DNA of 64,000 nt from Dyella kyungheensis (GTDB taxonomy: Bacteria; Pseudomonadota; Gammaproteobacteria; Xanthomonadales; Rhodanobacteraceae): contig NZ_JADIKC010000003.1 of the NCBI RefSeq assembly GCF_016905005.1, positions 744,001-808,000 on the forward strand. Direction: 5' to 3'. Shown here piece by piece: positions 9,723 to 18,915 of this stretch. Position numbers and translations under genes: made by a program. The notes under the pieces are model-generated. The model made no database searches, had not been told where the DNA came from, and was given only the letters and a program-made list of their open reading frames with translations. How positions within the stretch are numbered: position 1 is the stretch's first letter; every line of letters starts with the position of its first letter.

Positions 9723-9741
9723 GGAGCGCATGGCGCGCTCC
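9723..9741. terminator. Hairpin between convergent genes
   Basis: Perfect inverted repeat GGAGCGC-atggc-GCGCTCC between the ends of the convergent VOC and phosphodiesterase genes. There is no T-run on either side, so it may stall transcripts or protect mRNA ends rather than act as a strong intrinsic terminator. Confidence 0.4.
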
Positions 9742-9759
9742 CGCGAAGGACTGCCGGCC

Positions 9760-11055
9760 TTACTGCGCGTCCGGCTTCAGCATGCCCTTCACCGCGTCGT
9801 AGTTGCCGTCGTTCGCCGCGGGCGGCAGGCCGAGCAGGTGCGTCATCAACGGATACACGTCGACGTTCGGGAACGAAGGTACCAGCGCCGCTTCGCGGAA
9901 CGCCGGGCCGTGCGCCACGAACAGCGCCTGCATCTGCGGTGCAGCGTTGTCGTAGCCGTGGTCGCCCTGGGTCGGCTTCTTCTTTTTCTTCGCCAGATAG
10001 TCGCTGGTCGAGATGCGCCAGCCGACATCGGCAAGGCACAGCAGCTGCGGCACGCGCGGATTGCTGCCATAGGCAAAGCGTGCCGGCACGCGCGACTTGT
10101 TCCAGCAGGTCATGTGTTGCTGCGGCTTCTCCAGCTGCGCTTCGATCGGCGCGAAGTCGAAACCCGGCTTCGGGTTGAGGCCGGCGAGCACGCCGACGCT
10201 CACCAGGTCCACATGCGTGATCGGGATCAGCTTGTCCAGCACGACGGCGTTGTGCATCGGTGCGGAGGCCATGCCGTGATCGGCGAGCACGATCATGTTG
10301 ATGCGATCGAGCAGGCCGCGCTGCTGAAGTCCCTGGACCAGGCGGGCGAGTGCGGCGTCGGTCTCCACGAGCGCCTGGTTGACCTGCGGCGAGTCGGGAC
10401 CGAAGTCGTGGCCGGCGTGGTCCACCGCATCGAAATACAGCGTCATGAACGTGGGGCGCTCGGCAGCCGGTTGATCGAGCCATGCCAGCAGCTGGTCCAC
10501 GCGCTGATCCGGCGTCACCTTGCCATCGTACGGCTTCCAGAAATCCGGGTGTTCGCCGTGGATATCGGCTTCGGATCCGGGCCAGAACATGGTGGCGGTC
10601 TTCATGCCATGCGCCTGTGCGGTTTCCCACAACGGCGTCGCTTCCGCCCACCACTGGCCGTTGCTCACCGCGTCACGATTGCTCAGCGAGAACTTGCCGA
10701 GCATCGGGTCGCTCATCGTGTTGTTGATGATGCCGTGGTGATCCGGACGCAGGCCGGTGACGATGGTGTAGTGGTTCGGGAACGTCAGCGACGGAAACGA
10801 CGGCTGCATGCCGTCGGCGGCGCGGACGCCTTGTTTCGCGAGCGACGCCAGCGTCGGGCTGAGTCCGCGTTCGATGTAGTCGGTGCGATAGCCGTCGATC
10901 GAGATCAGCAGCAGCGGCGCGGGTGCCGGTTTCGCGCTCGCTGCGGCCGGCGGTGCGCTGACGGCGGCGGGAGGGGCAGGCTGTGGTTGAGGCGTGGCGC
11001 AACCGGCTCCGAATGCCATCAGCGAACAGAGCAGCGGGCGAAACAGGATCTTCAT
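9760..11055 (-). CDS. Lipoprotein nucleotide pyrophosphatase/phosphodiesterase (alkaline phosphatase family)
   Basis: 431 residues. It begins with a lipoprotein signal (LLCSLMAFGAGC, lipid Cys about residue 19), then a Pro/Ala-rich linker. The catalytic domain follows the ENPP type of the alkaline phosphatase superfamily: metal Asp in LLISIDGYRTDY (about 54), nucleophile Thr in FPSLTFPNHY (about 91), further ligands in DAVDHAGHDFG and MIVLADHGMA. It probably hydrolyses nucleotide phosphodiesters or pyrophosphates at the envelope for nucleotide or phosphate scavenging. It is divergent from a small hypothetical gene 48 bases away. Family firm, substrate inferred. Confidence 0.9.
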   Translation of the reverse strand: MKILFRPLLCSLMAFGAGCATPQPQPAPPAAVSAPPAAASAKPAPAPLLLISIDGYRTDYIERGLSPTLASLAKQGVRAADGMQPSFPSLTFPNHYTIVTGLRPDHHGIINNTMSDPMLGKFSLSNRDAVSNGQWWAEATPLWETAQAHGMKTATMFWPGSEADIHGEHPDFWKPYDGKVTPDQRVDQLLAWLDQPAAERPTFMTLYFDAVDHAGHDFGPDSPQVNQALVETDAALARLVQGLQQRGLLDRINMIVLADHGMASAPMHNAVVLDKLIPITHVDLVSVGVLAGLNPKPGFDFAPIEAQLEKPQQHMTCWNKSRVPARFAYGSNPRVPQLLCLADVGWRISTSDYLAKKKKKPTQGDHGYDNAAPQMQALFVAHGPAFREAALVPSFPNVDVYPLMTHLLGLPPAANDGNYDAVKGMLKPDAQ

Positions 11056-11103
11056 ACGCGGTGACTTAATATCGATACAAAGGCCGTATGATCGCCCAGG
11101 CGT

Positions 11104-11415
11104 ATGACCATTACACGTGTTTTATTTTACGCAACACTTGCCACTTGCCCGCTATGGGCGGGTGTGGTGACGGCGCATCCCACGCCGGACGGGACGCCTG
11201 CTGTCGCGGCGAGCACTGCCGCAGTAGCTGGGTCGACGAAGCCCGCGCCGCACGTTTCGACGAAACCGTCGCAGGTTGATGCGAAAAGCCCGCGCAAGCG
11301 CGCGTCGTCGCCCGAGGCATCGGCAGGCGCGCCGTATCATCTTTCGCATACGCCGCATCGACTCGATTCGTACCAGAACGCGGTGACGCCACCGCCGTCG
11401 ACGAACGAGCGGTGA
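11104..11415 (+). CDS. Small exported hypothetical protein
   Basis: 103 residues with a likely signal peptide (VLFYATLATCPLWAGVVTAHP) and a low-complexity Ala/Ser/Pro/Lys-rich remainder without recognisable motifs. It sits alone between the divergent phosphodiesterase gene and the convergent ogt gene, whose stop is 4 bases away. The coding call rests on the start position, the signal-like N-terminus and the fit of the frame to the gap; it may be weakly conserved or lineage-specific. I do not recognise a family. Confidence 0.5.
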   Translation: MTITRVLFYATLATCPLWAGVVTAHPTPDGTPAVAASTAAVAGSTKPAPHVSTKPSQVDAKSPRKRASSPEASAGAPYHLSHTPHRLDSYQNAVTPPPSTNER

Positions 11416-11419
11416 CTGG

Positions 11420-11950
11420 CTAGCGCCCGGCGCCCTGCAGCACGGCGCCAAACAGGTCGCCGTCGGCCACACGGCTTTCCATCGACAACAGAAACCGCTT
11501 CGTCGGCAAGCCGCCACCGAAGCCGGTGAGGCTGCCGTTCGCACCGATCACGCGATGGCACGGCAATATGATCGGCAGCGGATTGCGGCCGTTCGCAGCC
11601 CCTACGGCGCGTACCGCCTGCGGATGGTCGATGCGTCGCGCGAGTTCGCCGTAGCTGATCGTGCAGCCGTACGGAATGCGCGCGAGTTCCCACCACACTT
11701 CCTGCTGGAACGGCGTACCGAGCGGGTGCAAGGGCAGGTCGAACTGCGTGCGCAAGCCGGCGAAGTATTCCTCGAGCTGCTGCCTGGCCTGCCGTAAAGG
11801 TTCGCGCGCATGCACCCAGCCGGGCTGCGGCGACCGCTGGTGACGTCCGGTGGAAAACCACACTTCGCGCAAACCGATCGTGTCGGCCACCAGGCGCAAC
11901 GTGCCGATCGGAGTTTCCATGCTGTCGAACCAGATCGTCTCGTCGGACAT
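11420..11950 (-). CDS. ogt: Methylated-DNA--protein-cysteine methyltransferase
   Basis: 176 residues. Suicide repair of O6-methylguanine and O4-methylthymine: the alkyl group moves to the Cys in LPIILPCHRVIG (about residue 131). The DNA-binding winged helix (GTISYGEL-like, here CTISYGELARRI) and the Asn hinge (AVGAANGRNPLPII) are present. The length fits the Ogt/C-terminal Ada class without an Ada N-domain. The start overlaps the stop of the upstream Ada-AraC-AlkA gene by one base, so both are expected on one transcript and to be induced together by alkylation damage. Identification is firm. Confidence 0.95.
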   Translation of the reverse strand: MSDETIWFDSMETPIGTLRLVADTIGLREVWFSTGRHQRSPQPGWVHAREPLRQARQQLEEYFAGLRTQFDLPLHPLGTPFQQEVWWELARIPYGCTISYGELARRIDHPQAVRAVGAANGRNPLPIILPCHRVIGANGSLTGFGGGLPTKRFLLSMESRVADGDLFGAVLQGAGR

Positions 11951-13446
11951 CACGCCACCTTTTTCTTCGGCGGCGGTGCCGCATCGCTCGCGCTGCGCCA
12001 CAGGTGCATGACCGAATACGCGCGCCATGGGCGCCAGCCTTCGGCAAGCGACGTCAACGCCTTCGTCGACAATTCTGGGCCATCGCCTGCCGCGGCGCGG
12101 CGAAGAATGAGATCGGCGGCGGGAAACGCATCCGGATGGCTGAGCGCGCGCATCGCCATGTAATGCGCAGTCCACTCGCCGATACCCGGCAACGCCACCC
12201 AGCGCTCGACGAATTCGTCCAGCGGCTGCTCGCTGCGGAAATCGATGCGCCCATCCAGCAGCGCCTGCGCCACCCCACGCACCGTGGCCGCGCGCGCCGT
12301 GGTCAGGCCGAGGGCTTTCAGATCCGCCTCCACGAGCAGTTCGGGACCGGGAAACAAACGTTCCAGCCCGGCAACAGGCGATGTCACCGGCGTGCCGAAG
12401 CGCTGCACGATGCGCGTGGCGAGCGTGCGCGCTGCCGCCACGCTCACTTGTTGACCGAGGATCGCGCGCACCGCGATCTCGAAGCCGTCCCAGCCACCGG
12501 GCAGGCGCAGGCCCGGGCGTTTGCGCAGCAGCGGGCGCAGGACCGGACTTTCCTTCAAGGCATCGCCGATCGATTGCGGGCTCGCATCCAGATCGAACAT
12601 GCGCCGCAACTTGTTCACCACGCCGAGCATCTGTCCGGGCTGGGGGCAGTGCAGTTCCAGACGCAGCGCGTGATCGCCGCCTGGCCACGCGCTCAGGTGC
12701 AGCCAGCCCGGCGCGTCCGGCGTGCCGAACACACGCGCATAGCTGTGTTCGTCCACTTGTTCGACGCCGGGCAACGCGCGCCCGCGCAGGAACGCGAGGA
12801 TCGCTTCGAAGTCGTACGGTGGCCGATAGCTGAGCCGCAACGTGATCGCGTCGCCCGTCGTCGCGCTTGGATGGCGACGCAAGTCGCGCGGCGCCATCCG
12901 GTTCGCCTGCAGGAACGCCGCATTGAAACGGCGCAGGCTGCCAAAGCCGGACGCGAGCGCCACCTCCGTTACCGGCATCGTCGTTTCCGTCAGCAATTGT
13001 TTTGCAAACAACAGTCGACGCGTCGTGTGCACGCTGATCGGCGGCGCACCGAGGCGTTCCACGAATACGCGGCGCAATTGTCGCGCACCGACGCCGACGC
13101 GCTCCGCCATCGCATCGACCGACAATTCGTCGAACGCGCCGCTGTCCATCAGTTTCAACGTGCGGGCGATCACGTGGTCGCCGCGTTGCCACGCGTCGTT
13201 GCCAGGCGCGAGTTCCGGCCGGCAACGCAGGCACGGCCGGAAGCCCGCCGCTTCCGCCGCGGCCGCGCTGCCGTAATAGCGCACGTTCTGCGGTTTCGGC
13301 GATGGCGCCGGGCATACCGGTCGGCAGTAGATGCGCGTGCTGGTGACCGCCGTGAAGAACAGGCCGTCGAAGCGGGCGTCGCGGCTGAGGCGTGCCTGTT
13401 CGCACGTCTTGCCGTCGGGAATCGGGTGGTCGTGGGAGGGTGCCAT
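11950..13446 (-). CDS. alkA: Ada-type sensor / AraC regulator / AlkA DNA-3-methyladenine glycosylase fusion
   Basis: 498 residues in three parts. (1) Ada metal-binding domain with Cys41, Cys45, Cys72, Cys75 (IYCRPVC...CLRC), the spacing of Ada Cys38/42/69/72, where methylphosphotriesters are taken up by one Cys. (2) AraC-type helix-turn-helix region (about 85-190; VALASGFGSLRRFNAAF). (3) AlkA N-domain and HhH-GPD glycosylase (about 205-490) with LPGIGEWTAHYMAMRA and the catalytic Asp in FPAADLILRR. The protein should sense methylated DNA, activate its own operon and excise 3-alkylpurines. The methyltransferase half of classical Ada is supplied by the adjacent ogt. Fusions of this type are known. 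Confidence 0.93.
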   Translation of the reverse strand: MAPSHDHPIPDGKTCEQARLSRDARFDGLFFTAVTSTRIYCRPVCPAPSPKPQNVRYYGSAAAAEAAGFRPCLRCRPELAPGNDAWQRGDHVIARTLKLMDSGAFDELSVDAMAERVGVGARQLRRVFVERLGAPPISVHTTRRLLFAKQLLTETTMPVTEVALASGFGSLRRFNAAFLQANRMAPRDLRRHPSATTGDAITLRLSYRPPYDFEAILAFLRGRALPGVEQVDEHSYARVFGTPDAPGWLHLSAWPGGDHALRLELHCPQPGQMLGVVNKLRRMFDLDASPQSIGDALKESPVLRPLLRKRPGLRLPGGWDGFEIAVRAILGQQVSVAAARTLATRIVQRFGTPVTSPVAGLERLFPGPELLVEADLKALGLTTARAATVRGVAQALLDGRIDFRSEQPLDEFVERWVALPGIGEWTAHYMAMRALSHPDAFPAADLILRRAAAGDGPELSTKALTSLAEGWRPWRAYSVMHLWRSASDAAPPPKKKVA

Positions 13447-13495
13447 GTGCTTAGGCTAGCACCGCTGCCCGGGCGTCACTCGCCGTTTTCGGACA

Positions 13496-14056
13496 TCAAT
13501 GCTGGGCGGCAGGTTCGCGGTCAAGGGTCGCGAGCGAGACGAGATCGGGGGAGCATTGCGCACGGCGTCCCGTCTCGAAATTCGCGACGTCCTGCGCCGT
13601 GGCGGCGCGGCCTTCGTCGCCGCCATCGAACATCACGCGCCACACGCCGTCGCTGCCGCGATGCCACACCGTACTGAACGCGATCAGCGTGTAACGCGGA
13701 TTCGCATTCGGCGCGAGGTTTTCCAGCAGGGCCGGTCCGCTCGACAATACGACCGAAGGATCGCCCGCCTGCACGACCCAGGCCGGGTACCAGCGTACGC
13801 GCACGCTCTTGCCTTCCAGCAGCGACTTCCATTGCTTGACGATCGCAGCGCGACCCCGCTGTGGGCGGGCCGTGTTTGCCGCGAATACCGCGTCGCTTTC
13901 GATGTGTTCGGCAAACGCCTTTTCGTCGTGTCGTTCCACTGACGCCGCGAACGACAGTTCTCTTTGCCACACCGCGCAGCGCGACGTTTCCGCCGTCTGC
14001 GCATGAGCGACGGTTGCGGTCGTGCCAAGTACGGCCAGGAACAGGAAACGCAGCAT
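13496..14056 (-). CDS. Exported NTF2/SnoaL-like protein (DUF4440 type)
   Basis: 186 residues from the ATG at 14056, which opens a signal peptide ([17 protein letters not shown]); the longer frame to 14326 would run into the divergent hutU gene. The mature part reads as a DUF4440/SnoaL-like cone fold: [13 protein letters not shown] near the N-terminus, then strands ending in [20 protein letters not shown]. Many such proteins have no known reaction. It is divergent from hutU (157-base gap) and 49 bases upstream of the alkylation-repair operon on the same strand. No specific function is supported. Confidence 0.75.
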   Translation of the reverse strand: MLRFLFLAVLGTTATVAHAQTAETSRCAVWQRELSFAASVERHDEKAFAEHIESDAVFAANTARPQRGRAAIVKQWKSLLEGKSVRVRWYPAWVVQAGDPSVVLSSGPALLENLAPNANPRYTLIAFSTVWHRGSDGVWRVMFDGGDEGRAATAQDVANFETGRRAQCSPDLVSLATLDREPAAQH

Positions 14057-14213
14057 GGGCGCAGCCTCCAGGGGACTGCCGCAAGCATGCTTTCTCGCCT
14101 CGCGGCGCGACAGTGCCGGATGGCAGAGTTCGCCGGCCTTTTGCCGCAGTGCGGTTTGCGGGCACCGCGACGGCTCGCCACAATGGCACTTTCCCCTGGC
14201 TGCGACGCTTCCC

Positions 14214-15884
14214 ATGAACGCTCCCACCCGCATCGACACCACCCGCACCATCCGCGCGCCGCGCGGCAGCGAGCTGAGCTGCAAGAGCTGGCTCACCGAA
14301 GCGCCGTACCGCATGCTGCAGAACAACCTGGACCCGGACGTGGCCGAAAACCCGGCCGAACTGGTCGTTTACGGCGGCATCGGCCGGGCAGCGCGCAACT
14401 GGGAATGCTTCGACGCGATCCTGCGCGCGTTGCGCGAACTCAACGACAACGAGACGCTGCTGATCCAGTCCGGCAAGCCGGTCGGCGTGTTTCCGACCCA
14501 TCCGGACGCACCGCGCGTGCTGCTCGCCAATTCGAACCTGGTGCCGGCGTGGGCGAACTGGGAGCACTTCAACGAGCTCGATAAGAAGGGCTTGATGATG
14601 TACGGCCAGATGACGGCCGGTTCGTGGATCTACATCGGCTCGCAAGGCATCGTGCAGGGCACCTACGAAACGTTCGTGGAGATGGGGCGCCAGCATTATG
14701 GCGGCAGCCTCAAGGGCAAGTGGATACTCACCGCCGGCCTCGGCGGCATGGGCGGCGCGCAGCCGCTCGCCGCGTCGCTGGCCGGTGCGAGCTCGTTGAA
14801 CATCGAGTGCCAGCAGAGCCGCATCGATTTCCGCCTGAAGACGCGTTACGTCGACGAGCAGGTGACCGATCTGGACGATGCACTCGCCCGCATCGCGAAG
14901 TACACCGCCGCCGGCGAAGCAAAATCGATCGCGCTGCTCGGCAACGCCGCAGACGTGCTGCCGGAACTCGTGCGCCGTGGCGTGCGCCCGGACGCCGTGA
15001 CAGACCAGACCAGCGCGCACGATCCCGTCAACGGCTACCTGCCGCAGGGCTGGACGGTCGACCAATGGTTCGAGCGTCGCAAGAGCGATCCGGCAGGCAC
15101 CTCCAAGGCCGCCAAGCAGTCGATGAAGCAGCACGTGGAAGCGATGCTCGCGTTCCACGCCCAGGGCATTCCCACGTTCGACTACGGCAACAACATCCGG
15201 CAGATGGCGAAGGACGAAGGCTGCTCGGACGCGTTTGCGTTCCCGGGCTTCGTGCCGGCGTTCGTGCGGCCGCTGTTCTGCCGCGGCGTGGGTCCGTTCC
15301 GCTGGGTGGCGCTGTCCGGCGATCCGGAGGACATCTACAAGACCGACCAGAAAGTGAAGGAACTGATCCCCGACGATCCGCACCTGCACCGCTGGCTGGA
15401 CATGGCGAAGGAGCGCATCAACTTCCAGGGCCTGCCGGCGCGCATCTGCTGGGTGGGCCTGGGCGTCCGTCACAAGCTCGGGCTCGCGTTCAACGAGATG
15501 GTGCGCAACGGCGAGCTGAAGGCGCCGGTGGTGATCGGTCGCGACCATCTCGATTCCGGTTCGGTCGCCAGCCCCAATCGCGAGACCGAAGCGATGCGCG
15601 ACGGTTCCGACGCGGTAAGCGACTGGCCGTTGTTGAACGCGATGCTCAACGTGGCCGGCGGCGCGACCTGGGTGTCGTTGCACCACGGCGGTGGCGTGGG
15701 CATGGGTTATTCGCAGCACTCCGGCGTGGTGGTCGTGTGCGACGGCAGCGAGGCGGCGGACCAGCGCATTGCGCGCGTGCTGTGGAACGATCCGGGCACC
15801 GGCGTGATGCGTCATGCCGATGCCGGTTACGAGATCGCCATCGAATGCGCCAGGGAGCAGGGCCTCAAGCTGCCGATGATCTGA
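14214..15884 (+). CDS. hutU: Urocanate hydratase
   Basis: 556 residues, the normal urocanase length, from the ATG at 14214. Second step of histidine degradation: urocanate to 4-imidazolone-5-propionate, using tightly bound NAD+. Visible family features are [12 protein letters not shown] near the N-terminus, the nucleotide-binding [17 protein letters not shown], the QTSAHDP-like stretch [15 protein letters not shown] and the C-terminal [18 protein letters not shown]. Cytoplasmic. No other hut gene is adjacent; hutH lies about 47 kb away at the right edge. It is divergent from an exported NTF2-like gene. Identification is firm. Confidence 0.97.
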   Translation: MNAPTRIDTTRTIRAPRGSELSCKSWLTEAPYRMLQNNLDPDVAENPAELVVYGGIGRAARNWECFDAILRALRELNDNETLLIQSGKPVGVFPTHPDAPRVLLANSNLVPAWANWEHFNELDKKGLMMYGQMTAGSWIYIGSQGIVQGTYETFVEMGRQHYGGSLKGKWILTAGLGGMGGAQPLAASLAGASSLNIECQQSRIDFRLKTRYVDEQVTDLDDALARIAKYTAAGEAKSIALLGNAADVLPELVRRGVRPDAVTDQTSAHDPVNGYLPQGWTVDQWFERRKSDPAGTSKAAKQSMKQHVEAMLAFHAQGIPTFDYGNNIRQMAKDEGCSDAFAFPGFVPAFVRPLFCRGVGPFRWVALSGDPEDIYKTDQKVKELIPDDPHLHRWLDMAKERINFQGLPARICWVGLGVRHKLGLAFNEMVRNGELKAPVVIGRDHLDSGSVASPNRETEAMRDGSDAVSDWPLLNAMLNVAGGATWVSLHHGGGVGMGYSQHSGVVVVCDGSEAADQRIARVLWNDPGTGVMRHADAGYEIAIECAREQGLKLPMI

Positions 15885-16002
15885 TCGCCTGAAGCACGCC
15901 AAGCGCTGCGCCCGTCCAAGGACAGAGCAGCGCCACAGGTTTGCCATGACCGGCTGCGAACGTGGCCGGCGACAACTACAACGACATCGGCAAGGATCTT
16001 CG

Positions 16003-17016
16003 ATGATGACTTCGACCATGCGGCGGGCTTGCATTGCTGCAGCGCTCGCTTTTGCCTGCGTACCGACTGCCACCCTGGCCAGCGAGCCGGCCTCGCCCAC
16101 CTCATCCAATCCGGCACTTCAGCAGTCGCTGGATGCGCTGGTGCAGCGCGCGCGTCCGGGCACGCTGGGCATCGCGGTGCTTGATCTGACGTCGGGCCAG
16201 TCGACGCGGATCAACGCTGGGCGCGCGTTCCCCATGATGAGCGTGTTCAAGGCGCCCGTGGCGGCAGCGGTGCTTGCACGTGTCGACGACGGTTTGCTGT
16301 CGCTGCAGCAGACGGTGACGATCACCCGTGGGCAGGTGCAGGGCGGTTCGGCGATTCCGTCCATTGGCGCGCACTTCCACGGCGAGCAGATGACGTTCAC
16401 CGTCGAGCAATTGTTGAAGGCCGCGGTCAGCGAGAGCGACAACACGGCCGTGAACGCGTTGATCCGCACGGTCGGTGGACCGGGCGTGGTGATGGCGTAC
16501 CTGCATTCGCATGGCATTGAAGGCATGCGGGTGGATACCGATGAAGCGGGGATCGCCCAGGTGTTCTACGGCCTGCGGCCGGGGGAAACAGAGTCGGCGC
16601 AGGATTCGGACGAAGCCGTGGAGCATCGGCGAAAGCTGGGCTATCAAGCCTTTCTTGCCGACCCGCGCAACGGCACCACGCCTGACGCGGCGATTGTGTT
16701 TCTTCGCAAGCTCGCAGGGCGTGAGCTGCTGTCGCCGGCCTCGACGCAGCGACTTCTTGCGCTGATGGACGCGCAGACCATCCCCAACCGGCTGCGTGCC
16801 GGTATCCCGAACGACCTGCAGTTTGCCGACAAGACCGGCACGTCGGGCGCGTTCGACGGACGCACCGGGGCCTACAACGACATCGGCATCATCCGCTGGC
16901 CGGATGGACGGCAGGTGTTGATCGCGGCGTTTCTGCTCGACTCGCGTGCATCCGATGAGCAGGCGGCTTTGTTCGCCGACATCGCACGCGCCGTGGTGCG
17001 GTCAGCGGGACGCTGA
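16003..17016 (+). CDS. Class A beta-lactamase-like serine hydrolase with long omega loop
   Basis: 337 residues from the ATG at 16003, with a signal peptide (CIAAALAFACVPTATLA). Periplasmic serine penicillinase fold: SVFK (Ser80, Lys83 = Ambler 70/73), SDN (145-147 = 130-132) and KTGTSG (277-282 = 234-239). Glu181 lies 36 residues after the SDN Ser, exactly as Glu166 does. Position 170 is Ala rather than Asn, position 164 is Thr, position 179 is Asn (DPRN), and the omega loop is about 29 residues longer than usual. It may be a true beta-lactamase of an atypical subclass or a related serine hydrolase. A REP-like repeat pair follows its stop. Confidence 0.85.
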   Translation: MMTSTMRRACIAAALAFACVPTATLASEPASPTSSNPALQQSLDALVQRARPGTLGIAVLDLTSGQSTRINAGRAFPMMSVFKAPVAAAVLARVDDGLLSLQQTVTITRGQVQGGSAIPSIGAHFHGEQMTFTVEQLLKAAVSESDNTAVNALIRTVGGPGVVMAYLHSHGIEGMRVDTDEAGIAQVFYGLRPGETESAQDSDEAVEHRRKLGYQAFLADPRNGTTPDAAIVFLRKLAGRELLSPASTQRLLALMDAQTIPNRLRAGIPNDLQFADKTGTSGAFDGRTGAYNDIGIIRWPDGRQVLIAAFLLDSRASDEQAALFADIARAVVRSAGR

Positions 17017-17051
17017 GAGCCAGTCCAAGCACGCTTGGTGACCACCTGTCC

Positions 17052-17195
17052 CCCTCACCGTCATTCCGGCGCAGGCCGGAATCCAGAAGACTCTGTTCCA
17101 AGTTTTCGCGAAACCTTTTGCAACCTGGACGACCGTCGCGACAACCGAACCTGCTCGCTACTGGATTCCGGCCTGCGCCGGAATGACGGTGAGGG
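17052..17195. repeat. REP-like inverted repeat pair, family A copy 1
   Basis: A 35-base unit at 17052-17086 (core GTCATTCCGGCGCAGGCCGG) is repeated in perfect inverted orientation at 17161-17195. Each unit is itself a short imperfect palindrome (CCGGCgcagGCCGG). The spacer is 74 bases. The element lies between the beta-lactamase stop and the MAPEG gene. This is the layout of bacterial REP/BIME elements mobilised by RAYT transposases. Confidence 0.88.
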
Positions 17196-17301
17196 AAACC
17201 TGGGCGCCCAGGCGAGATTCTGAAAAGGCCATTGGTCTCGCAGTGGTGTCCAACGGGTCCCGGGCGCATCATGTGGGCACATCCCAACGAGGAGGTGCGA
17301 C

Positions 17302-17697
17302 ATGTCGGTCGAACTGCAGATGTTGGCGTGGTCGATCCTGCTGGGCGTGGTGTACGTGCTGTTGGCGGTGACGCTCGCCACCCGGCAGCGCGGCCTGTCC
17401 TGGAATGCCGGCAACCGCACCGGTGAGGTTGCGTTGACCGGTGCCGCCGACCGCGCGGGTCGTGCCAGCCGAAATTTCCTCGAGACGTTCCCGTTCTTTG
17501 CAGCGGCTGTGCTGGCCGTGCTGGTCGGGCAATGCGCCAACACCACGACCGCGCTGGGTGCGCAACTGTACTTCTGGGCGCGCGTGGTCTATCTGCCGGT
17601 GTACGTGGTCGGCATTCCATACCTGCGCACATTGGTGTGGGTGGTGTCGCTCGCGGGACTGCTGATGGTCTTGTCCGGCGTATTCTGTTCGCACTAA
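17302..17697 (+). CDS. MAPEG-family membrane protein
   Basis: 131 residues with four hydrophobic helices and a good ribosome-binding site (GAGGAGG 7 bases before the ATG). The pattern matches the small bacterial MAPEG group: GNRTGEVALTGAADRAGRASRNFLE after helix 1, FPFFAAAVLAVL, then AQLYFWARVVYLPVYVVGIPYLRTLVW. Family members include microsomal glutathione transferases, but most bacterial ones are uncharacterised. It stands alone with REP-like sequence upstream and a non-coding stretch downstream. Confidence 0.85.
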   Translation: MSVELQMLAWSILLGVVYVLLAVTLATRQRGLSWNAGNRTGEVALTGAADRAGRASRNFLETFPFFAAAVLAVLVGQCANTTTALGAQLYFWARVVYLPVYVVGIPYLRTLVWVVSLAGLLMVLSGVFCSH

Positions 17698-18070
17698 CGC
17701 AATGCGCGCCCTGAGGGGCGCTGCACGTTTCCGGCAATAAATCCTCGGCGCTTCCCAGGGCGGAAGCGTCGCTGTCCGCGTGCCCGTCATAGCGTCGACG
17801 GCAGCTTCCCATGCGTGGGTGTAGCGTCAAAAAGTTGGCGTTCGTCGGTAATTCGACGCCATTTTCTGGTCGCGAGATCGCCGGGAATGCGTTTGCGGAT
17901 TTCCGATTTTTCAATGTTTGTCAAATATTTGCGTGCATTTCGCCGGACGGTGACGAGACCGGCGTTCGCAAGCCATCCATGGCGTGACCACACTGCAGGT
18001 CTGGCACGGGGTACGTGCCGGGCCGCCGGCAGGGTCCGGCGGTATTCCCTAGATAGACTGGAGAAACTGC
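17698..18070. other. Gene-free stretch upstream of the TenA-like gene
   Basis: No supported gene in 373 bases. An AT-richer tract at about 17905-17935 (TTTTTCAATGTTTGTCAAAT) is the likeliest promoter region, although no clear -35/-10 pair stands out. A hairpin CCGCCGG-cagggt-CCGGCGG occupies 18024-18043, just before the ribosome-binding site GGAG (18059-18062), and could affect translation of the next gene. Confidence 0.4.
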
Positions 18071-18844
18071 ATGAACACCAACACTGTACGCACTGGCACG
18101 CTGACCGAACTGTCCAGCTACCCGAAATGGGCGCGCGAGATGATCGAGGCCTGCGAACCCGCCCGCCGGAGCGTCCGCGATCATGTGATGTGGGACATGA
18201 TGAGCGACGGCAGTATCGACCTGGCCACCGTGCGCAACTTCATGGTCGGTACCTGGTCGCTGATCGAGCGTTTCCCGGGGTTCATGGCGCTGAGCCTGCT
18301 CAAGACGCGTTATGGACGAAGCGCCGGCGACAACATGGCACGACGTTGGCTGGTCCGTAACATCCGCGTGGAACAGAACCACGCGGAGTATTGGCTGGAT
18401 TGGGCCGAGGGATCGGGCGTGTCGCGTGAAGAAGTCCTTGACGGTCTGCCGCCGCGCGGGACCCAGACGGCGGCCGAGTGGTGCCACGACGTTTGCGCCC
18501 GCGACACGCTCGCTGCCGGCATCGCCGCCACCAACTACGCCATCGAAGGCGTGACCGGCGAGTGGTCCCAGAAGGTGTTCGACAGCGTGGCGTACGCCAA
18601 CAGCCTGCCGGCGGCCGGACGAAAGTCCACCCTGCGTTGGCTTCAGCTACACGCGGCTTATGACGATACTCATCCATGGGAAGCGTTGGAGATCGTCTGT
18701 ACTCTTATGGGTAGCCAGCCTGCCGCCGAAGAAGTGGAGCATCTGCGCGAGTGCATCGAGCGCAGCTACGTGAGTTTGCATTACGGGCTCGAACGTTGCC
18801 TGGTGCAGCACACGGTGGGTGAAGTGGAAGAGCAAGCCGCGTAA
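18071..18844 (+). CDS. TenA/PqqC-fold protein, HDO-like
   Basis: 257 residues, all-helical heme-oxygenase-like fold of the TenA/PqqC/CADD superfamily. The combination Glu159 (NYAIEG) with His194-x3-Asp198-x2-His201 (LHAAYDDTH), plus Glu101/His104 (VEQNH), resembles the di-metal ligand set of heme-oxygenase-like diiron oxidases rather than the Cys/Glu thiaminase site of TenA. It is therefore a candidate non-heme diiron oxidase or oxygenase; the substrate is unknown. GGAGAAACTGC precedes the ATG. A PAS-GGDEF-EAL gene starts 71 bases downstream on the same strand, so a regulatory link to c-di-GMP is possible. Confidence 0.75.
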   Translation: MNTNTVRTGTLTELSSYPKWAREMIEACEPARRSVRDHVMWDMMSDGSIDLATVRNFMVGTWSLIERFPGFMALSLLKTRYGRSAGDNMARRWLVRNIRVEQNHAEYWLDWAEGSGVSREEVLDGLPPRGTQTAAEWCHDVCARDTLAAGIAATNYAIEGVTGEWSQKVFDSVAYANSLPAAGRKSTLRWLQLHAAYDDTHPWEALEIVCTLMGSQPAAEEVEHLRECIERSYVSLHYGLERCLVQHTVGEVEEQAA

Positions 18845-18915
18845 CGGGGGTCTTGTCGTCGACAGCGTGACGGGGCGAGATGTAGCTTTATGAAGTGGTC
18901 GTGTAAAAGGACGCC

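Noticed and set aside
13521-16109. Long minus-strand open frame opposite hutU and extending over its neighbours
   Set aside because: It is the shadow of hutU and the NTF2-like gene; no conserved motif, and it would cross three well-supported genes.
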